Position numbers and translations under genes: made by a program | In this document: in pieces, positions 32,294 to 41,412 of the stretch | Numbering within the stretch: position 1 is the first letter of the stretch | How the letters are laid out: the number at the start of each line of letters is the position of its first letter | Source: Streptomyces shenzhenensis | GTDB taxonomy: Bacteria > Actinomycetota > Actinomycetes > Streptomycetales > Streptomycetaceae | Assembly: GCF_003688995.1 (NCBI RefSeq) | Contig: NZ_PENI01000014.1 | Location: 148,673-212,672 of the forward strand | Length of the DNA stretch: 64,000 bases | Reading direction: 5' to 3' | Notes under the pieces: model-generated | Seen by the model: the letters and a program-made list of their open reading frames with translations, nothing else | Database searches by the model: none | Told to the model about the DNA's origin: nothing

Positions 32294-33319
32294 TCAACTG
32301 ATTCGGGGGTCGATCTGGATCTTGGGGCCGTTGGTGCGACGGTCGGTGAATGTGCCTGCCAGTACCTGGCTGACCGATTCGAGGCCGGTGGTCGCGGCGA
32401 CCAGCGGACTCGGGTCGATGAGTCCGGTGGCGTATGCGGTGATGGTGTCGGCAAGACCGGGTGACGCCGAGAGGATTCCGACTGCTGTGACGTCCTTGAG
32501 GGCGAGGGTGCGGGTGTCGATGGTGCTGGGCTCTCCCGCCAGGCCCACGTAGACGACCCTGCCGGCGGGTTCGACGAGGTCGAGTGCTCGGGCGGGCATA
32601 CGCGTGCCGTTGGAGGCGTCCACAACGGCGTCGAACGGGAGGTCGGGAAGGGTGTCCTGTGTCCAGGTGTCGGTGAAACCGAGAGTCCGGGGGAAGTCGA
32701 GTGAGGCCGGCTGGCGGCCGAGGAGGTGGACCTCGGCGCCGGCTGCGCGCAGGAACATCGCCGTGAGGAGCCCGATGGTTCCCGGACCGATGACCAGGAC
32801 CCGGTCTCCGGGCCCGGTGGCACGGGCGGCTCGGAACGCGTTGCCGCCAGGTTCGACGAGGGCGCCCAGAGTCGCGTCGACCTCGTCCGGCAGCCGGTGC
32901 AGGAACCTCACCGGGACGGCCATCTGCTCGGCCAGCGCGCCGTCCCGTCCGCCGCGGATGCCGATCTCCTGGCGGTTCTCACACACATGCTGGTGGCCGC
33001 GGCGGCAGCGGCGGCAGGTGCCGTCACCGAGCATGGTGTCGCCGGTGACCCGCTGTCCGATCCATTCCGTCGGGGTTCCGGGGCCGGTAGCCGTGACGAC
33101 CCCGCACCATTCGTGGCCGAGGCGCATCGGGTACCGGGCGTGCCCTTGATGGAGGTAGGCCATGTCGCCGGTGTAGAACTCCACGTCGGTGCCGCACACA
33201 CCCACACGTTCGACGGCGATGACGGCCTCGCCCGGCCCGGCGACGGGTACAGGGACTTCCCGTACCGCGCCCTCGCGGGGCCCGGTCAGGACGTAGGCCC
33301 GCATCATGCAGGCGGTCAT
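32294..33319 (-). CDS. Zinc-dependent alcohol/sugar dehydrogenase (MDR family)
   Basis: A 341-residue dehydrogenase. The catalytic zinc site is visible (VGVCGTD, LGHEW and ALVEPGG), as is a reduced structural-zinc cluster (TCRRCRRGHQHVC). The cofactor motif is VIGPGTIGLLT. ATG 33319 overlaps the FAH stop (ATGA). In this context it is a candidate for oxidising a free sugar to its lactone or for a polyol step. Confidence 0.85.
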   Translation of the reverse strand: MTACMMRAYVLTGPREGAVREVPVPVAGPGEAVIAVERVGVCGTDVEFYTGDMAYLHQGHARYPMRLGHEWCGVVTATGPGTPTEWIGQRVTGDTMLGDGTCRRCRRGHQHVCENRQEIGIRGGRDGALAEQMAVPVRFLHRLPDEVDATLGALVEPGGNAFRAARATGPGDRVLVIGPGTIGLLTAMFLRAAGAEVHLLGRQPASLDFPRTLGFTDTWTQDTLPDLPFDAVVDASNGTRMPARALDLVEPAGRVVYVGLAGEPSTIDTRTLALKDVTAVGILSASPGLADTITAYATGLIDPSPLVAATTGLESVSQVLAGTFTDRRTNGPKIQIDPRIS

Positions 33320-34176
33320 CGGGCCTCGATGACGCGTTGCCGCTGGCTGCCCAGGCCGTCGATGCCCAAGTGCATGGTGTCTCCGGGCCTCAGCCACGCC
33401 TGGGGGGTGAGGCCCATGCCGACGCCGGGCGGGGTTCCGGTGTTGATGAGGTCGCCGGGTTCCATGACCAGGAACTGGCTCAGGTGGTGGACGATGGTGC
33501 AGGGATCGAAGATCATCGTTGCGGTGGAACCGGTCTGGCGGCGTTCGCCGTTGACGTCCAGCCACATTCCCAGATCGAGGACGTCATCGATCTCGTCGGG
33601 TGTGACGAGCCAGGGCCCGCAGGGGTTGAAGGTCTCGGCGGACTTGCCCTTGACCCATTGACCGCCGCGTTCCATCTGGAAGGCCCGTTCGCTGACATCG
33701 TTGACCAGTACGTAGCCGGCGATCGCGGCGCGAGCTTCGTCAACGCTGTCGAGGTAGCTGGTCCGCCGGCCGATGACGATACCCAGCTCCACTTCCCAGT
33801 CCAGCTTGGTAGCCGCCCTCGGCAGACGGACATCGTCGTCGGGCCCGACCAGGGTGTTGGGTGCTTTGTTGAACAGGATCGGCTCGTTGGGAACTTCCTG
33901 TCCGGTCTCGGCGGCGTGGTCGCTGTAGTTCAGCCCGATGCAGAGGATCTGATGTGGCCTGGCAATGGGAGCACCAATCCGTTGGTTGGCGTATGTCCCC
34001 AGCCGCCCGGAGTCGATCCGCTCTTCCACGATGGGCCTGATCCTGTCAAGTCCGCCGCCGGCGAAGAACGCCTCGTCGAAGTCCACTACGACATCGCTCA
34101 GGTCGACATATGTCTGGGGATCGAGGTAGGCGGCGGGCAGTTCGGCGCCCGGGACACCTATGCGCATCAGTTTCAT
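33316..34176 (-). CDS. Fumarylacetoacetate hydrolase (FAH) family protein, candidate 2,4-diketo-3-deoxy acid hydrolase
   Basis: A 286-residue FAH-fold protein. The metal and substrate site is visible in CIGLNYSDHAAETG, the KLDWEVELGIVIGR segment (Glu ligands) and NDVSERAFQ with GKSAETFNPCGPW. Length and N-terminal domain match the single-chain members that split 2,4-diketo-3-deoxy sugar acids into pyruvate and a hydroxy acid. A KDX-dehydratase (XylX-like) role is less likely because those are longer. ATG 34176 follows AGGAGG. It follows the IclR gene by 43 bases. Confidence 0.8.
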   Translation of the reverse strand: MKLMRIGVPGAELPAAYLDPQTYVDLSDVVVDFDEAFFAGGGLDRIRPIVEERIDSGRLGTYANQRIGAPIARPHQILCIGLNYSDHAAETGQEVPNEPILFNKAPNTLVGPDDDVRLPRAATKLDWEVELGIVIGRRTSYLDSVDEARAAIAGYVLVNDVSERAFQMERGGQWVKGKSAETFNPCGPWLVTPDEIDDVLDLGMWLDVNGERRQTGSTATMIFDPCTIVHHLSQFLVMEPGDLINTGTPPGVGMGLTPQAWLRPGDTMHLGIDGLGSQRQRVIEAR

Positions 34177-34219
34177 GCAGCCTCCTGGAAGGGTGCGGGG
34201 TCGAGGGTCACGATGCCGG

Positions 34220-35038
34220 TCATGCGCGCTCCGTCGCCGACGAGGCCAGCACGTCCCGGATGGCATCGACGGAGGCGATCAGGGCACCGATCGGCTTGCG
34301 GTAGGTCAGGGCACTGATGCTGACCGCGCCGGTGGGCTCGGACGGGGACTTCAGGAACACTGGAACGGCGAGGCAGTTGACGCCGACCTCGTTCTCCTGG
34401 TCGTCGATTCCGAAGCCCTGGCAGCGCGTCTGCTCCAGTGCTTGGTGCAGTTCCTCCGCGGTGCACATGGTCTGCGGAGTTCGTCGTTGCAGAGCAGCGC
34501 CGCCGACCCACGCCTCGACGGCCTCGCGTGTGAGCAGGCGGCGCGAGAGTAAAACCTTGCCGATCGCGGTGCAGTGGGCCGGGTTGCGCCCTCCGATCAC
34601 CGAGGTCATCCGTACCGCACCGCCGTGCGGATCGACCTTGGCGCGATAGACGACCTCTCTGCCGTCGAGCACGGCGTAGTGCGCGGTCTCCTGGAACTTC
34701 TCGGCGAGCTGTTTCAGTGCCGACTGCAGACGCACATGCTCCGGGCGGGCGTCGTAGTGGGCGAACGCCATGCGCAGCAGCTCGTCTCCCAAGACGTAGT
34801 GTCCGCGGGCGTCCCGGTCCGCCAGTCCCGACCTGCACAGGGATGTCAGGGCTCGGTGGATCGTCGGCTTGGGACTGTTCATGGCGCGCGTCATCTCCAC
34901 CAGGCTGACGCCGTCGGGGTAGCGGGCCAGCTCCTTGAGCACCGCGAGCACCCGGTCTGAGCCGACCAGTTTCCCGGCCTCCGAATCGGAGCCGACTGCT
35001 GTGTTCATGCTGTCGGGTGGTGTCGAACCGTCAGCCAT
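34220..35038 (-). CDS. IclR-family transcriptional regulator
   Basis: A 272-residue IclR regulator. The N-terminal winged helix is near residues 28-85 (SLVEMTRAMNSPKPTIHRAL), and the ligand-binding domain has CTAIGKVLLS and VGVNCLAVPVF. ATG 35038 is preceded by GGAG. It lies at the centre of a divergent region with two copies of a dyad ATTCCA-N5-TGGAAT, one before each transcript. It is therefore expected to repress both directions and to respond to a sugar acid or keto acid intermediate. Confidence 0.9.
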   Translation of the reverse strand: MADGSTPPDSMNTAVGSDSEAGKLVGSDRVLAVLKELARYPDGVSLVEMTRAMNSPKPTIHRALTSLCRSGLADRDARGHYVLGDELLRMAFAHYDARPEHVRLQSALKQLAEKFQETAHYAVLDGREVVYRAKVDPHGGAVRMTSVIGGRNPAHCTAIGKVLLSRRLLTREAVEAWVGGAALQRRTPQTMCTAEELHQALEQTRCQGFGIDDQENEVGVNCLAVPVFLKSPSEPTGAVSISALTYRKPIGALIASVDAIRDVLASSATERA

Positions 35039-35060
35039 AACACTCCATACTTTCGAACGT

Positions 35061-35079
35061 AATTCCAGTAATTGGAATT
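35061..35079. promoter_or_regulatory. IclR operator 1: AATTCCA-GTAAT-TGGAATT
   Basis: A perfect 7-bp dyad with a 5-base spacer, 22 bases upstream of the IclR ATG. It shares the core ATTCCA-N5-TGGAAT with operator 2. It is strongly AT-rich in a GC-rich genome. Position fits autorepression of the IclR-FAH-ADH-SDR transcript. Confidence 0.75.
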
Positions 35080-35202
35080 TATCGACAAGCCCCTGAGGTG
35101 GCAGAACCCTTTGATACCAGCGAAAACTGCACCTAGCAAGGGTGTTGTCATGACATGGAAGCCGGTGCTAGCTTCCTCGGAAAGTTCCACGAAATAGATC
35201 AT

Positions 35203-35221
35203 CATTCCATTAATTGGAATG
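35203..35221. promoter_or_regulatory. IclR operator 2: CATTCCA-TTAAT-TGGAATG
   Basis: Second copy of the dyad with identical spacer length, 33 bases upstream of the dehydratase GTG. A tentative promoter TTGTCA (35145-35150) with TAGCTT (35169-35174) lies upstream, so the operator would sit just downstream of transcription start and block elongation. Its centre is 142 bases from that of operator 1. Confidence 0.75.
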
Positions 35222-35254
35222 CCTGATCGTGAGCGATGAGGCCGGTGAAGAGCC

Positions 35255-36964
35255 GTGGGATTGCGCAGTGGGCAGTGGTACGGCGGGGACGACCGCAACG
35301 CCTACATCCACCGGGCGTGGATGCGTCGCGGTGGCCCCGAGGACGCGTTCGAGCGCCCCCAGATCGCGATCGCCAACACCGCCTCGGACTTCACGCCCTG
35401 CAACTCCCATCTGTGGGAGGCGGCTCGGTCCGTCAAGAACGGTGTGCACGAGCGCGGCGGGACGCCACTGGAACTGCCTGTGGTCTCCCTGGGAGAGACT
35501 CAGATGCGCCCCACGGCGATGCTGTGGCGCAACATGGCGGCGATGGCCACCGAGGAGATGCTGCGGGCCAATCCCATCGATGCGGCGGTCCTGCTCGGAG
35601 GCTGCGACAAGACCATTCCGTCACTGCTCATGGCCGCCGCCTCCGTGGACCTGCCCGCCCTGGTGGTTCCCGGCGGCCCCATGCTCACGGGCACCTTCCG
35701 CGGCCGGCCCCTGGGATGCGGCACCGACGTCTGGCGCCTGTCGGAGGAGGTCCGGGGCGGGACGCTCTCAGCGGAGGACTTCACACGCTCCGAGGCCTCG
35801 ATGATCCGCAGTCGCGGGCACTGCAACACCATGGGCACCGCATCGACCATGGCCTTGGTCGCGGAAGCTCTCGGGGTCGTCATTCCCGGTGTCGCCGGCA
35901 CACCGGCCCCGGACAGCAGGCTGCTCCAGTCCGCACACGAGGCCGGGCGGCTCGCCGTCGACATGATCGCTGCCGACCGCCGCCCCAGCACCATTCTCAC
36001 CAAGGCCTCGTTCCACAATGCCATCGTCGCCCTGGCCGCCATCGGCGGATCGACCAACGCCGTGGTCCATCTGCTCGCCATCGCGGGCCGGCTCGGCATC
36101 GACCTGACCCTGGACGACTTCGACCGCATCGGTTCCCGGGTCCCGGTCCTGGTCGACCTCCAGCCCGCCGGGCGCTTCCTCATGGAGGATCTCCACCGCG
36201 CCGGAGGACTGCTCGCGGTACTCAACGAGGTACGGGACCTCCTCGCCCCCGACGCGGTGACCGTCACCGGGAAACCCCTGGTCGACTATGTCACCGGAAA
36301 CACCGTCTGGGACCAGGAGGTTATCCGTCCCCGCGCGGAGCCGCTGGTCGCCGAGGGAGGCATCGCCGTCCTGCGCGGCAACCTGGCCCCCGACGGAGCG
36401 CTCATCAAACCGGCTGCGGCTTCACCCCACCTGCTGCGGCACCGCGGACGAGCCGTCGTCTTCGACTCGATCGAGGACTTTCACGCCCGTGTCGACGATC
36501 CGGACCTCGACATCGATGCCGACTCCGTGATGGTCCTGCGCGGCTGCGGCCCCAAGGGATACCCCGGCATGCCCGAGGTGTCGAACATGCCCCTGCCGCG
36601 CAAGCTGCTCGAACAAGGCGTCCGCGACGTGGTACGTGTCTGCGACGGACGGATGAGCGGCACGGCATACGGAACCGTCGTCCTGCACGTTGCCCCCGAA
36701 GCCGCCGCAGGCGGGCCGCTCGCCCTGGTGCGCGACGGGGACCCGATCGTCCTGGACGTCCCCGCACGGCTCATCGCCATCGACATCCCCGCCGAAGTCC
36801 TGGCCGCGCGCACCGCGAACCAGGCCAGCCTCGATGCCTACGCCAGCCCCACCCGCGGCTGGGAACGGCTCTATGTGGACCACGTCCAGCAGGCCGACAC
36901 TGGCGCCGACCTGGACTTTCTCAACGGATCGAGTGGTTCAGCCGTCACCCGTGAGTCTCACTGA
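35255..36964 (+). CDS. IlvD/Edd-family sugar-acid dehydratase
   Basis: A 569-residue Fe-S dehydratase of the pentonate/hexonate branch. Cluster cysteines are recognisable: Cys49 (FTPCNSH), Cys117 (GGCDKTIPS) and one in RSRGHCNTMGTAST. Near the C-terminus GCGPKGYPGMPE and RMSGTAYGTV are characteristic. It removes water from an aldonate to give a 2-keto-3-deoxy acid. The enzyme is likely an L-arabinonate, D-xylonate or L-fuconate dehydratase; specificity cannot be read from sequence. It is the first gene of the plus-strand operon. Confidence 0.85.
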   Translation: MGLRSGQWYGGDDRNAYIHRAWMRRGGPEDAFERPQIAIANTASDFTPCNSHLWEAARSVKNGVHERGGTPLELPVVSLGETQMRPTAMLWRNMAAMATEEMLRANPIDAAVLLGGCDKTIPSLLMAAASVDLPALVVPGGPMLTGTFRGRPLGCGTDVWRLSEEVRGGTLSAEDFTRSEASMIRSRGHCNTMGTASTMALVAEALGVVIPGVAGTPAPDSRLLQSAHEAGRLAVDMIAADRRPSTILTKASFHNAIVALAAIGGSTNAVVHLLAIAGRLGIDLTLDDFDRIGSRVPVLVDLQPAGRFLMEDLHRAGGLLAVLNEVRDLLAPDAVTVTGKPLVDYVTGNTVWDQEVIRPRAEPLVAEGGIAVLRGNLAPDGALIKPAAASPHLLRHRGRAVVFDSIEDFHARVDDPDLDIDADSVMVLRGCGPKGYPGMPEVSNMPLPRKLLEQGVRDVVRVCDGRMSGTAYGTVVLHVAPEAAAGGPLALVRDGDPIVLDVPARLIAIDIPAEVLAARTANQASLDAYASPTRGWERLYVDHVQQADTGADLDFLNGSSGSAVTRESH

Positions 36965-37013
36965 CCGCCTTCGGCCCTTCCCCGCCCGCACTGTTTCCAA
37001 AGGAGCAAACACC

Positions 37014-38375
37014 GTGGCACTCCACCGTACCCGCACACGTAGCCGGCTCATGGCCTGCTCGGTGATCGCCACCGGAGCCCTCGTCCTGTCCGCTTGCGCC
37101 GGTGGTACCGGTTCTTCCGGCAACGGCGCCTCGGCGACCGGTTCGGCCATGACCGACAAGGAGGTCAGAGCCGCAGGCGACGTGACCCTGAACCTCACCG
37201 ACTATCTGTCGGGAAGTCAGCTCGACTCGCTGAAGAAGAACATCGCCCAGTTCGAGGCCGAGTACCCCAACATCAAGATCAACGCCACCCAGAAGGATTT
37301 CGCCAGCTACGGCAAGACCATCGCCCTGACGATGTCGTCCGACACCGCGCCGGACATCGCCCAGGCGAACTCCGCGATGGCCCCGCGCCTGGTGTCCGGC
37401 AACCTCGTGCGCCCGATGGACGCCTACTACAACGACTACAAGTGGGGCTCGGCCTACCCCTCCGGCATCAGCGCCGGCCTCAAACTCTCCCCGAACGGCA
37501 AGACCTTCGGCGAAGGCAAGCACTACGGGATGGCCATCGGCGGCAACATGGTCGCCCTCTACTACAACAAGAAGCTGCTCAGCTCCTACGGCCTGAAGGC
37601 CCCCACCTCCTTCGAGGACTTCGTCGACGCCATGGCGACCGTCAAGGAGAAGGGCGCACAGGCGCTCGCCCTCGGCGGGCTGGAGCAGTACTCGCTCAGC
37701 TGGACGGCCAACACCGTCATCGACCACTTCGCCTCCGCCGACTCCCTCAACAACTGGGCCCTGGGCAAGAAGGGGTCCTCCATCGACAGCAACTCCGTGC
37801 AGCAGGGACTCCAGACACTGCGCGACTGGGTCGAGAAGGGATACATCTCCTCCAGCGTCAACGGGACCAAGGACGACGACGCCTCCGCTGCCTTCGCCGA
37901 CGGCAAGGCAGCCTTCATGATCGCCGGATCCTGGAGGGGACCGCAGTTCGAGAAGGCACTCGGTGCGGACGCCGGCACCATGCTGCTGCCCGACAAGAAC
38001 GGCGGGCAGAGCACCGCCAACGGCTGGTTCTCGGAAGCCTGGACCATCTCCTCCAAGTCCAAGCACGCCGACCTCGCGGCCTTCCTGCTCAACTACCTCT
38101 ACGGTCCGAAGAGTTCCGAGAACAACATCGCCGGAGGCTGGCTGCCCTTCGCCACCGGTACCACCGTCTCCGGCAAGCTCTCGCAGGAACTGCTGGACGC
38201 CTGGTACACCGCGACCAAGTCCAACGGCCTGACCGCCTACCTGGACAACTCCACTCCCTCCATGGGCAACACCTACTTCCCCGGTCTCCAGGCGGTGCTC
38301 GCCGGAAAGCAGCAGCCCTCACAACTCACCAAGTCGATGCAGAGCAACTGGACCTCGTACCACACGGGGAGCTGA
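37014..38375 (+). CDS. Extracellular sugar-binding lipoprotein of an ABC importer
   Basis: A 453-residue lipoprotein starting at GTG 37014 with AGGAG 8 bases upstream. The signal ends in LSAC (about residues 22-25), followed by a Gly/Ser/Thr linker. The mature part is a family-1 binding protein (VTLNLTDYLSGSQLDSLKKN near the N-terminus, WTISSKSKHADLAAFLL near the C-terminus). The 49-base gap after the dehydratase gene and the next gene overlap place it in the IlvD operon. Confidence 0.9.
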   Translation: MALHRTRTRSRLMACSVIATGALVLSACAGGTGSSGNGASATGSAMTDKEVRAAGDVTLNLTDYLSGSQLDSLKKNIAQFEAEYPNIKINATQKDFASYGKTIALTMSSDTAPDIAQANSAMAPRLVSGNLVRPMDAYYNDYKWGSAYPSGISAGLKLSPNGKTFGEGKHYGMAIGGNMVALYYNKKLLSSYGLKAPTSFEDFVDAMATVKEKGAQALALGGLEQYSLSWTANTVIDHFASADSLNNWALGKKGSSIDSNSVQQGLQTLRDWVEKGYISSSVNGTKDDDASAAFADGKAAFMIAGSWRGPQFEKALGADAGTMLLPDKNGGQSTANGWFSEAWTISSKSKHADLAAFLLNYLYGPKSSENNIAGGWLPFATGTTVSGKLSQELLDAWYTATKSNGLTAYLDNSTPSMGNTYFPGLQAVLAGKQQPSQLTKSMQSNWTSYHTGS

Positions 38376-39319
38376 GCACCATCGCCACCGACTCGCTTGA
38401 GAGCACGCCCGCGCAGGGGCCGCCGAAAAGGCGTGCGGCCCGCGGGGACGCGCCTCCGGGAGAACCCCGCCGCGTCGCCTACCTGTACCTGGCGCCCGGC
38501 CTCGTCCTCACGGCCCTGTTCGTCCTGTACCCGCTGCTGCGCACGGTCTTCCTCTCCTTTTTCCAGTGGGACGGCATCACCGTCCCGGTCTTCAACGGGA
38601 TCGAGAACTACCGGCAGATCGTCACCGATCCACAGCTCCTGTCGCTCTTCGGGCACAGCGGGGTCCTGGTCGTCTTCTACGCCGTCGTCCCCATCGTGCT
38701 CGGACTGGTGATCACCGCTCTGTTCGCACGCCGTGAAGTACGCGGCATGACGTTCTACCGGTCGGTTCTGTTCCTGCCCCAAGCGGTCTCGCTCGTCGTG
38801 GTCTCCGTGGCATGGCAGCTGATGTACGCCCAGTCGGGAACCATCAACCAGTTCCTGGGGTTCTTCGGCCTCGACCAGGGCACCGGCTGGCTGGGCAGCT
38901 TCACCTGGGCGCTGCCCGCCATCGGGTTCGTCGGATCATGGCTGCTGACCGGGCTGTCCGTCGTATTGTTCCTGTCCGGGGTGCAGAAGATCGACCCTTC
39001 CCTGTACGAGGCGGTGCGCCTCGACGGCGGCAACGCCTGGCACGAGTTCCGCCACGTCACCCTGCCGGGGCTGCGCGGCGAACTAGCCGTCGCACTGACT
39101 CTCACGGTGGTGGCGTCGCTGCGCAGCTTCGACCTGGTCTACCTGATGACCCAGGGAGGGCCCGGCACCTCGACGTCGGTGCCCGGCTACGCGATCTTCC
39201 AGAACGCCTTCGTCAACCAGCAGGTCGGCCTCGCCTCGGCACTCGCGGTGGTCCTGTCGGCTCTGATCATCGTCGTCACCACTCTCATCAACCGGCTCTC
39301 CAAGGACCCCGAGTCATGA
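38372..39319 (+). CDS. Carbohydrate ABC transporter permease (MalF type), start uncertain
   Basis: A permease of about 310 residues; the first helix begins RVAYLYLAPGLVLTALF and the EAA coupling loop reads EAVRLDGGNAWHEFRHVTLP. No ATG, GTG or TTG lies in frame between the upstream stop and the first helix. The best position-based candidate is CTG 38372 in a CTGA overlap with the binding-protein stop, like the GTGA/ATGA couplings of the rest of the operon. GGGGAG ends immediately before it, giving no proper spacing; it is 9 bases before ATC 38381. The N-terminus is therefore unresolved. Confidence 0.75.
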   Translation: MSTIATDSLESTPAQGPPKRRAARGDAPPGEPRRVAYLYLAPGLVLTALFVLYPLLRTVFLSFFQWDGITVPVFNGIENYRQIVTDPQLLSLFGHSGVLVVFYAVVPIVLGLVITALFARREVRGMTFYRSVLFLPQAVSLVVVSVAWQLMYAQSGTINQFLGFFGLDQGTGWLGSFTWALPAIGFVGSWLLTGLSVVLFLSGVQKIDPSLYEAVRLDGGNAWHEFRHVTLPGLRGELAVALTLTVVASLRSFDLVYLMTQGGPGTSTSVPGYAIFQNAFVNQQVGLASALAVVLSALIIVVTTLINRLSKDPES

Positions 39320-40215
39320 GCACCATGTCTCCCGTACAGCAGGCTCCGGCACCCCAGCGCACTGCTGGAGCCCCTCACGAACGTGGGCGCCGTCGGGCCG
39401 GGCGGGGCGCGGGGATCCTGACCCACCTCATCCTGATCGGCTTCTGTCTGTTCAGCCTGGTGCCGTTCGTCAACGTCCTGCTGATCTCCGTGGCACCACA
39501 GGGCCAGCTGGCCGTCGGCATCCGCTGGCCCTCGGACATCGACTTCGGCAACTTCCCGCGGGCATGGGACGCGGCGAACTTCAGCGTGCTCATGCTGAAC
39601 AGCGCGATCGTCACGCTGTTCGTGGTGACCATCGGCACCCTCGTCTCGCTGCTGGCCGGATACGCCCTCGGCACCATGCGCTTCCCCGGCAGGGGCATGG
39701 TGTTCGTCCTCTTCCTCATCGGGCTCCTGATGCCCTTCGAGGCGACAATCGTGCCCCTGTACTACGACCTGCGCGAGGTCGGCCTGGCCAACACCTACGC
39801 CGGGCTGATCCTCCCCGAGGCCGCCCTGTTCCTCAGCTTCGGCGCGTTCTGGATGCGAGCACATTTCCTCGCGACGGAACGGGCGTTGCTCGAGGCCGCC
39901 CGCATCGACGGTGCGAACACATGGACCATCCTGTGGCGAGTCCTCGTACCCAACGCGCGCGGGCCGATCACCACGATGATGGTCCTGTTCTTCATCTGGA
40001 GCTGGAACGAGTTCCTGCTCGCCCTCGTCCTGGCCCAGGATCCGGCCGTGCAGACGGTCCCCGCCGGCCTCGGCCTGTTCATCGGCCAGTACACGACCGA
40101 CTACTCGGGCCTGTCGGCAGCGGCCATCATCATGACCGTGCCGGCCCTCCTGGTGTTCGTCGTACTCCAGCGTCACTTCATCCGCGGGGTCACCTCGGGC
40201 GGAGTCAAGGGATGA
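39316..40215 (+). CDS. Carbohydrate ABC transporter permease (MalG type)
   Basis: A 299-residue permease with six predicted helices after an Arg-rich N-terminus. The start at ATG 39316 overlaps the previous stop (ATGA). The coupling loop is EAARIDGANTWTILWRVLVP and the last helix is followed by RHFIRGVTSGGVKG, the usual MalG-type end. No ATPase gene follows. Confidence 0.9.
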   Translation: MSTMSPVQQAPAPQRTAGAPHERGRRRAGRGAGILTHLILIGFCLFSLVPFVNVLLISVAPQGQLAVGIRWPSDIDFGNFPRAWDAANFSVLMLNSAIVTLFVVTIGTLVSLLAGYALGTMRFPGRGMVFVLFLIGLLMPFEATIVPLYYDLREVGLANTYAGLILPEAALFLSFGAFWMRAHFLATERALLEAARIDGANTWTILWRVLVPNARGPITTMMVLFFIWSWNEFLLALVLAQDPAVQTVPAGLGLFIGQYTTDYSGLSAAAIIMTVPALLVFVVLQRHFIRGVTSGGVKG

Positions 40216-40224
40216 CCCACTCTC

Positions 40225-40268
40225 CGGTCTGACCGCCGCTCGCACCTCGCGGGCGGCATCCCGGACCG
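40225..40268 (+). repeat. Hairpin after the ABC genes, before the dehydrogenase gene
   Basis: CGGTC (40225-40229) pairs with GACCG (40264-40268) and CCGCC (40233-40237) with GGCGG (40252-40256), making a bulged stem in the 120-base gap after the last permease. Its position mirrors the hairpin after the permease genes in the neighbouring fucosidase operon. Confidence 0.4.
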
Positions 40269-40335
40269 AACCAGCCCACCTCACCACCCCCGTCGTCCCG
40301 CTCCCAGCCGGGACCCGCATGGAAAGGCCCTCCAC

Positions 40336-41412
40336 GTGCGTGCGATCCGGCTCACCGGCCCCTACCAGGTCGAGATCGTAGACCTGCCCGACGCCCCACT
40401 CGGCGAACGTGACGTACGGCTGCGCAGCATCGTCAGCGCCATCAGCCACGGCACCGAGCTGAACACCTACCGCGGTACGGCTCCACTGGACAAGAAGCGC
40501 TTCGATCCTGAACTGCGCACGTTCGTCCCCGATCCCGAGGCGACCGGTTACCCGGCGACACTGGGGTACGAGATCGTCAGCGAGGTCGTCGAGACGGGTG
40601 CGGCCGTCACCGAGGTCGCCGTCGGCGACCTCGTGCACACCGGCACGCCGCACCAGGACATGACGGTGACCAGTCCCGACGACTACCTCGGGTTCTATCC
40701 CATGGTGAAGCTGCCCGACCATCCCACCCACGAGCCCGGACTGTTCGCCAGCCTCGCCGCCGTGGCCCTCCAGGGCGTGCACGATGCGGCGATCAAGGTC
40801 GGGGACGTGGTGACGGTCCATGGCGCCGGCGCGATCGGTCTGATGACCATCCAGCTCGCCGTCACGAGCGGCGCCACGGTGATCGCCGTCGAGCCCTCCG
40901 CCGAGCGCCGGGCCGAGGCCGAGAAGGCAGGAGCCCGGCTCGTCCTCGACCCGGCCGAGAACGACGGCCTGGTCGGATACGGCATCGCCAAGGCCCTCAA
41001 GGGGCGTTCGCCGGACGTGGCCATCGAGACCAGCGGCAGCTACCACGGTCTGCAAGGCGCGATCTCCGCCGCCGGCATGGCGGGACAGGTGGTCGCTCTC
41101 GGCTTCTACCAGGGCGGCGGCACCCCGCTGCGTCTGGGCGAGGAATGGCACCACAACCGCATCACCATGCGGTCCAGCATGGGTGTCTGGGACTGCCCGC
41201 ACCGCTCCTACCCGGCCTGGGACCGGCCCCGGATGATGCGGACCGTCGTGGACCTGCTCTACTCCGGGCGGCTGCGCACGGACTTCATGCCCGTCCAGCA
41301 CCACCCGTTCGACCATGCCGCCCAGGTGTACGCCGACCTGGCCGCTTCCCCGGTCGACCACCTGAAGACGGCCTTCGACTACCGGCACGGCAGCGGAGCC
41401 GACGGCTCATGA
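40336..41412 (+). CDS. MDR-family dehydrogenase lacking the usual zinc ligands
   Basis: A 358-residue medium-chain dehydrogenase/reductase. Where zinc enzymes have C-G-T/S-D, it has ISHGTELNTYRG (His38 replaces Cys), and GHE is GYE (LGYEIVSEV). The Rossmann motif VHGAGAIGLMTIQLA is intact. It therefore probably is a zinc-free reductase or dehydrogenase rather than a classical alcohol dehydrogenase. GTG 40336 follows GGAAAGG. ATGA overlap couples it to the Gfo/Idh/MocA gene. It is expected to act on a sugar or keto-sugar. Confidence 0.75.
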   Translation: MRAIRLTGPYQVEIVDLPDAPLGERDVRLRSIVSAISHGTELNTYRGTAPLDKKRFDPELRTFVPDPEATGYPATLGYEIVSEVVETGAAVTEVAVGDLVHTGTPHQDMTVTSPDDYLGFYPMVKLPDHPTHEPGLFASLAAVALQGVHDAAIKVGDVVTVHGAGAIGLMTIQLAVTSGATVIAVEPSAERRAEAEKAGARLVLDPAENDGLVGYGIAKALKGRSPDVAIETSGSYHGLQGAISAAGMAGQVVALGFYQGGGTPLRLGEEWHHNRITMRSSMGVWDCPHRSYPAWDRPRMMRTVVDLLYSGRLRTDFMPVQHHPFDHAAQVYADLAASPVDHLKTAFDYRHGSGADGS

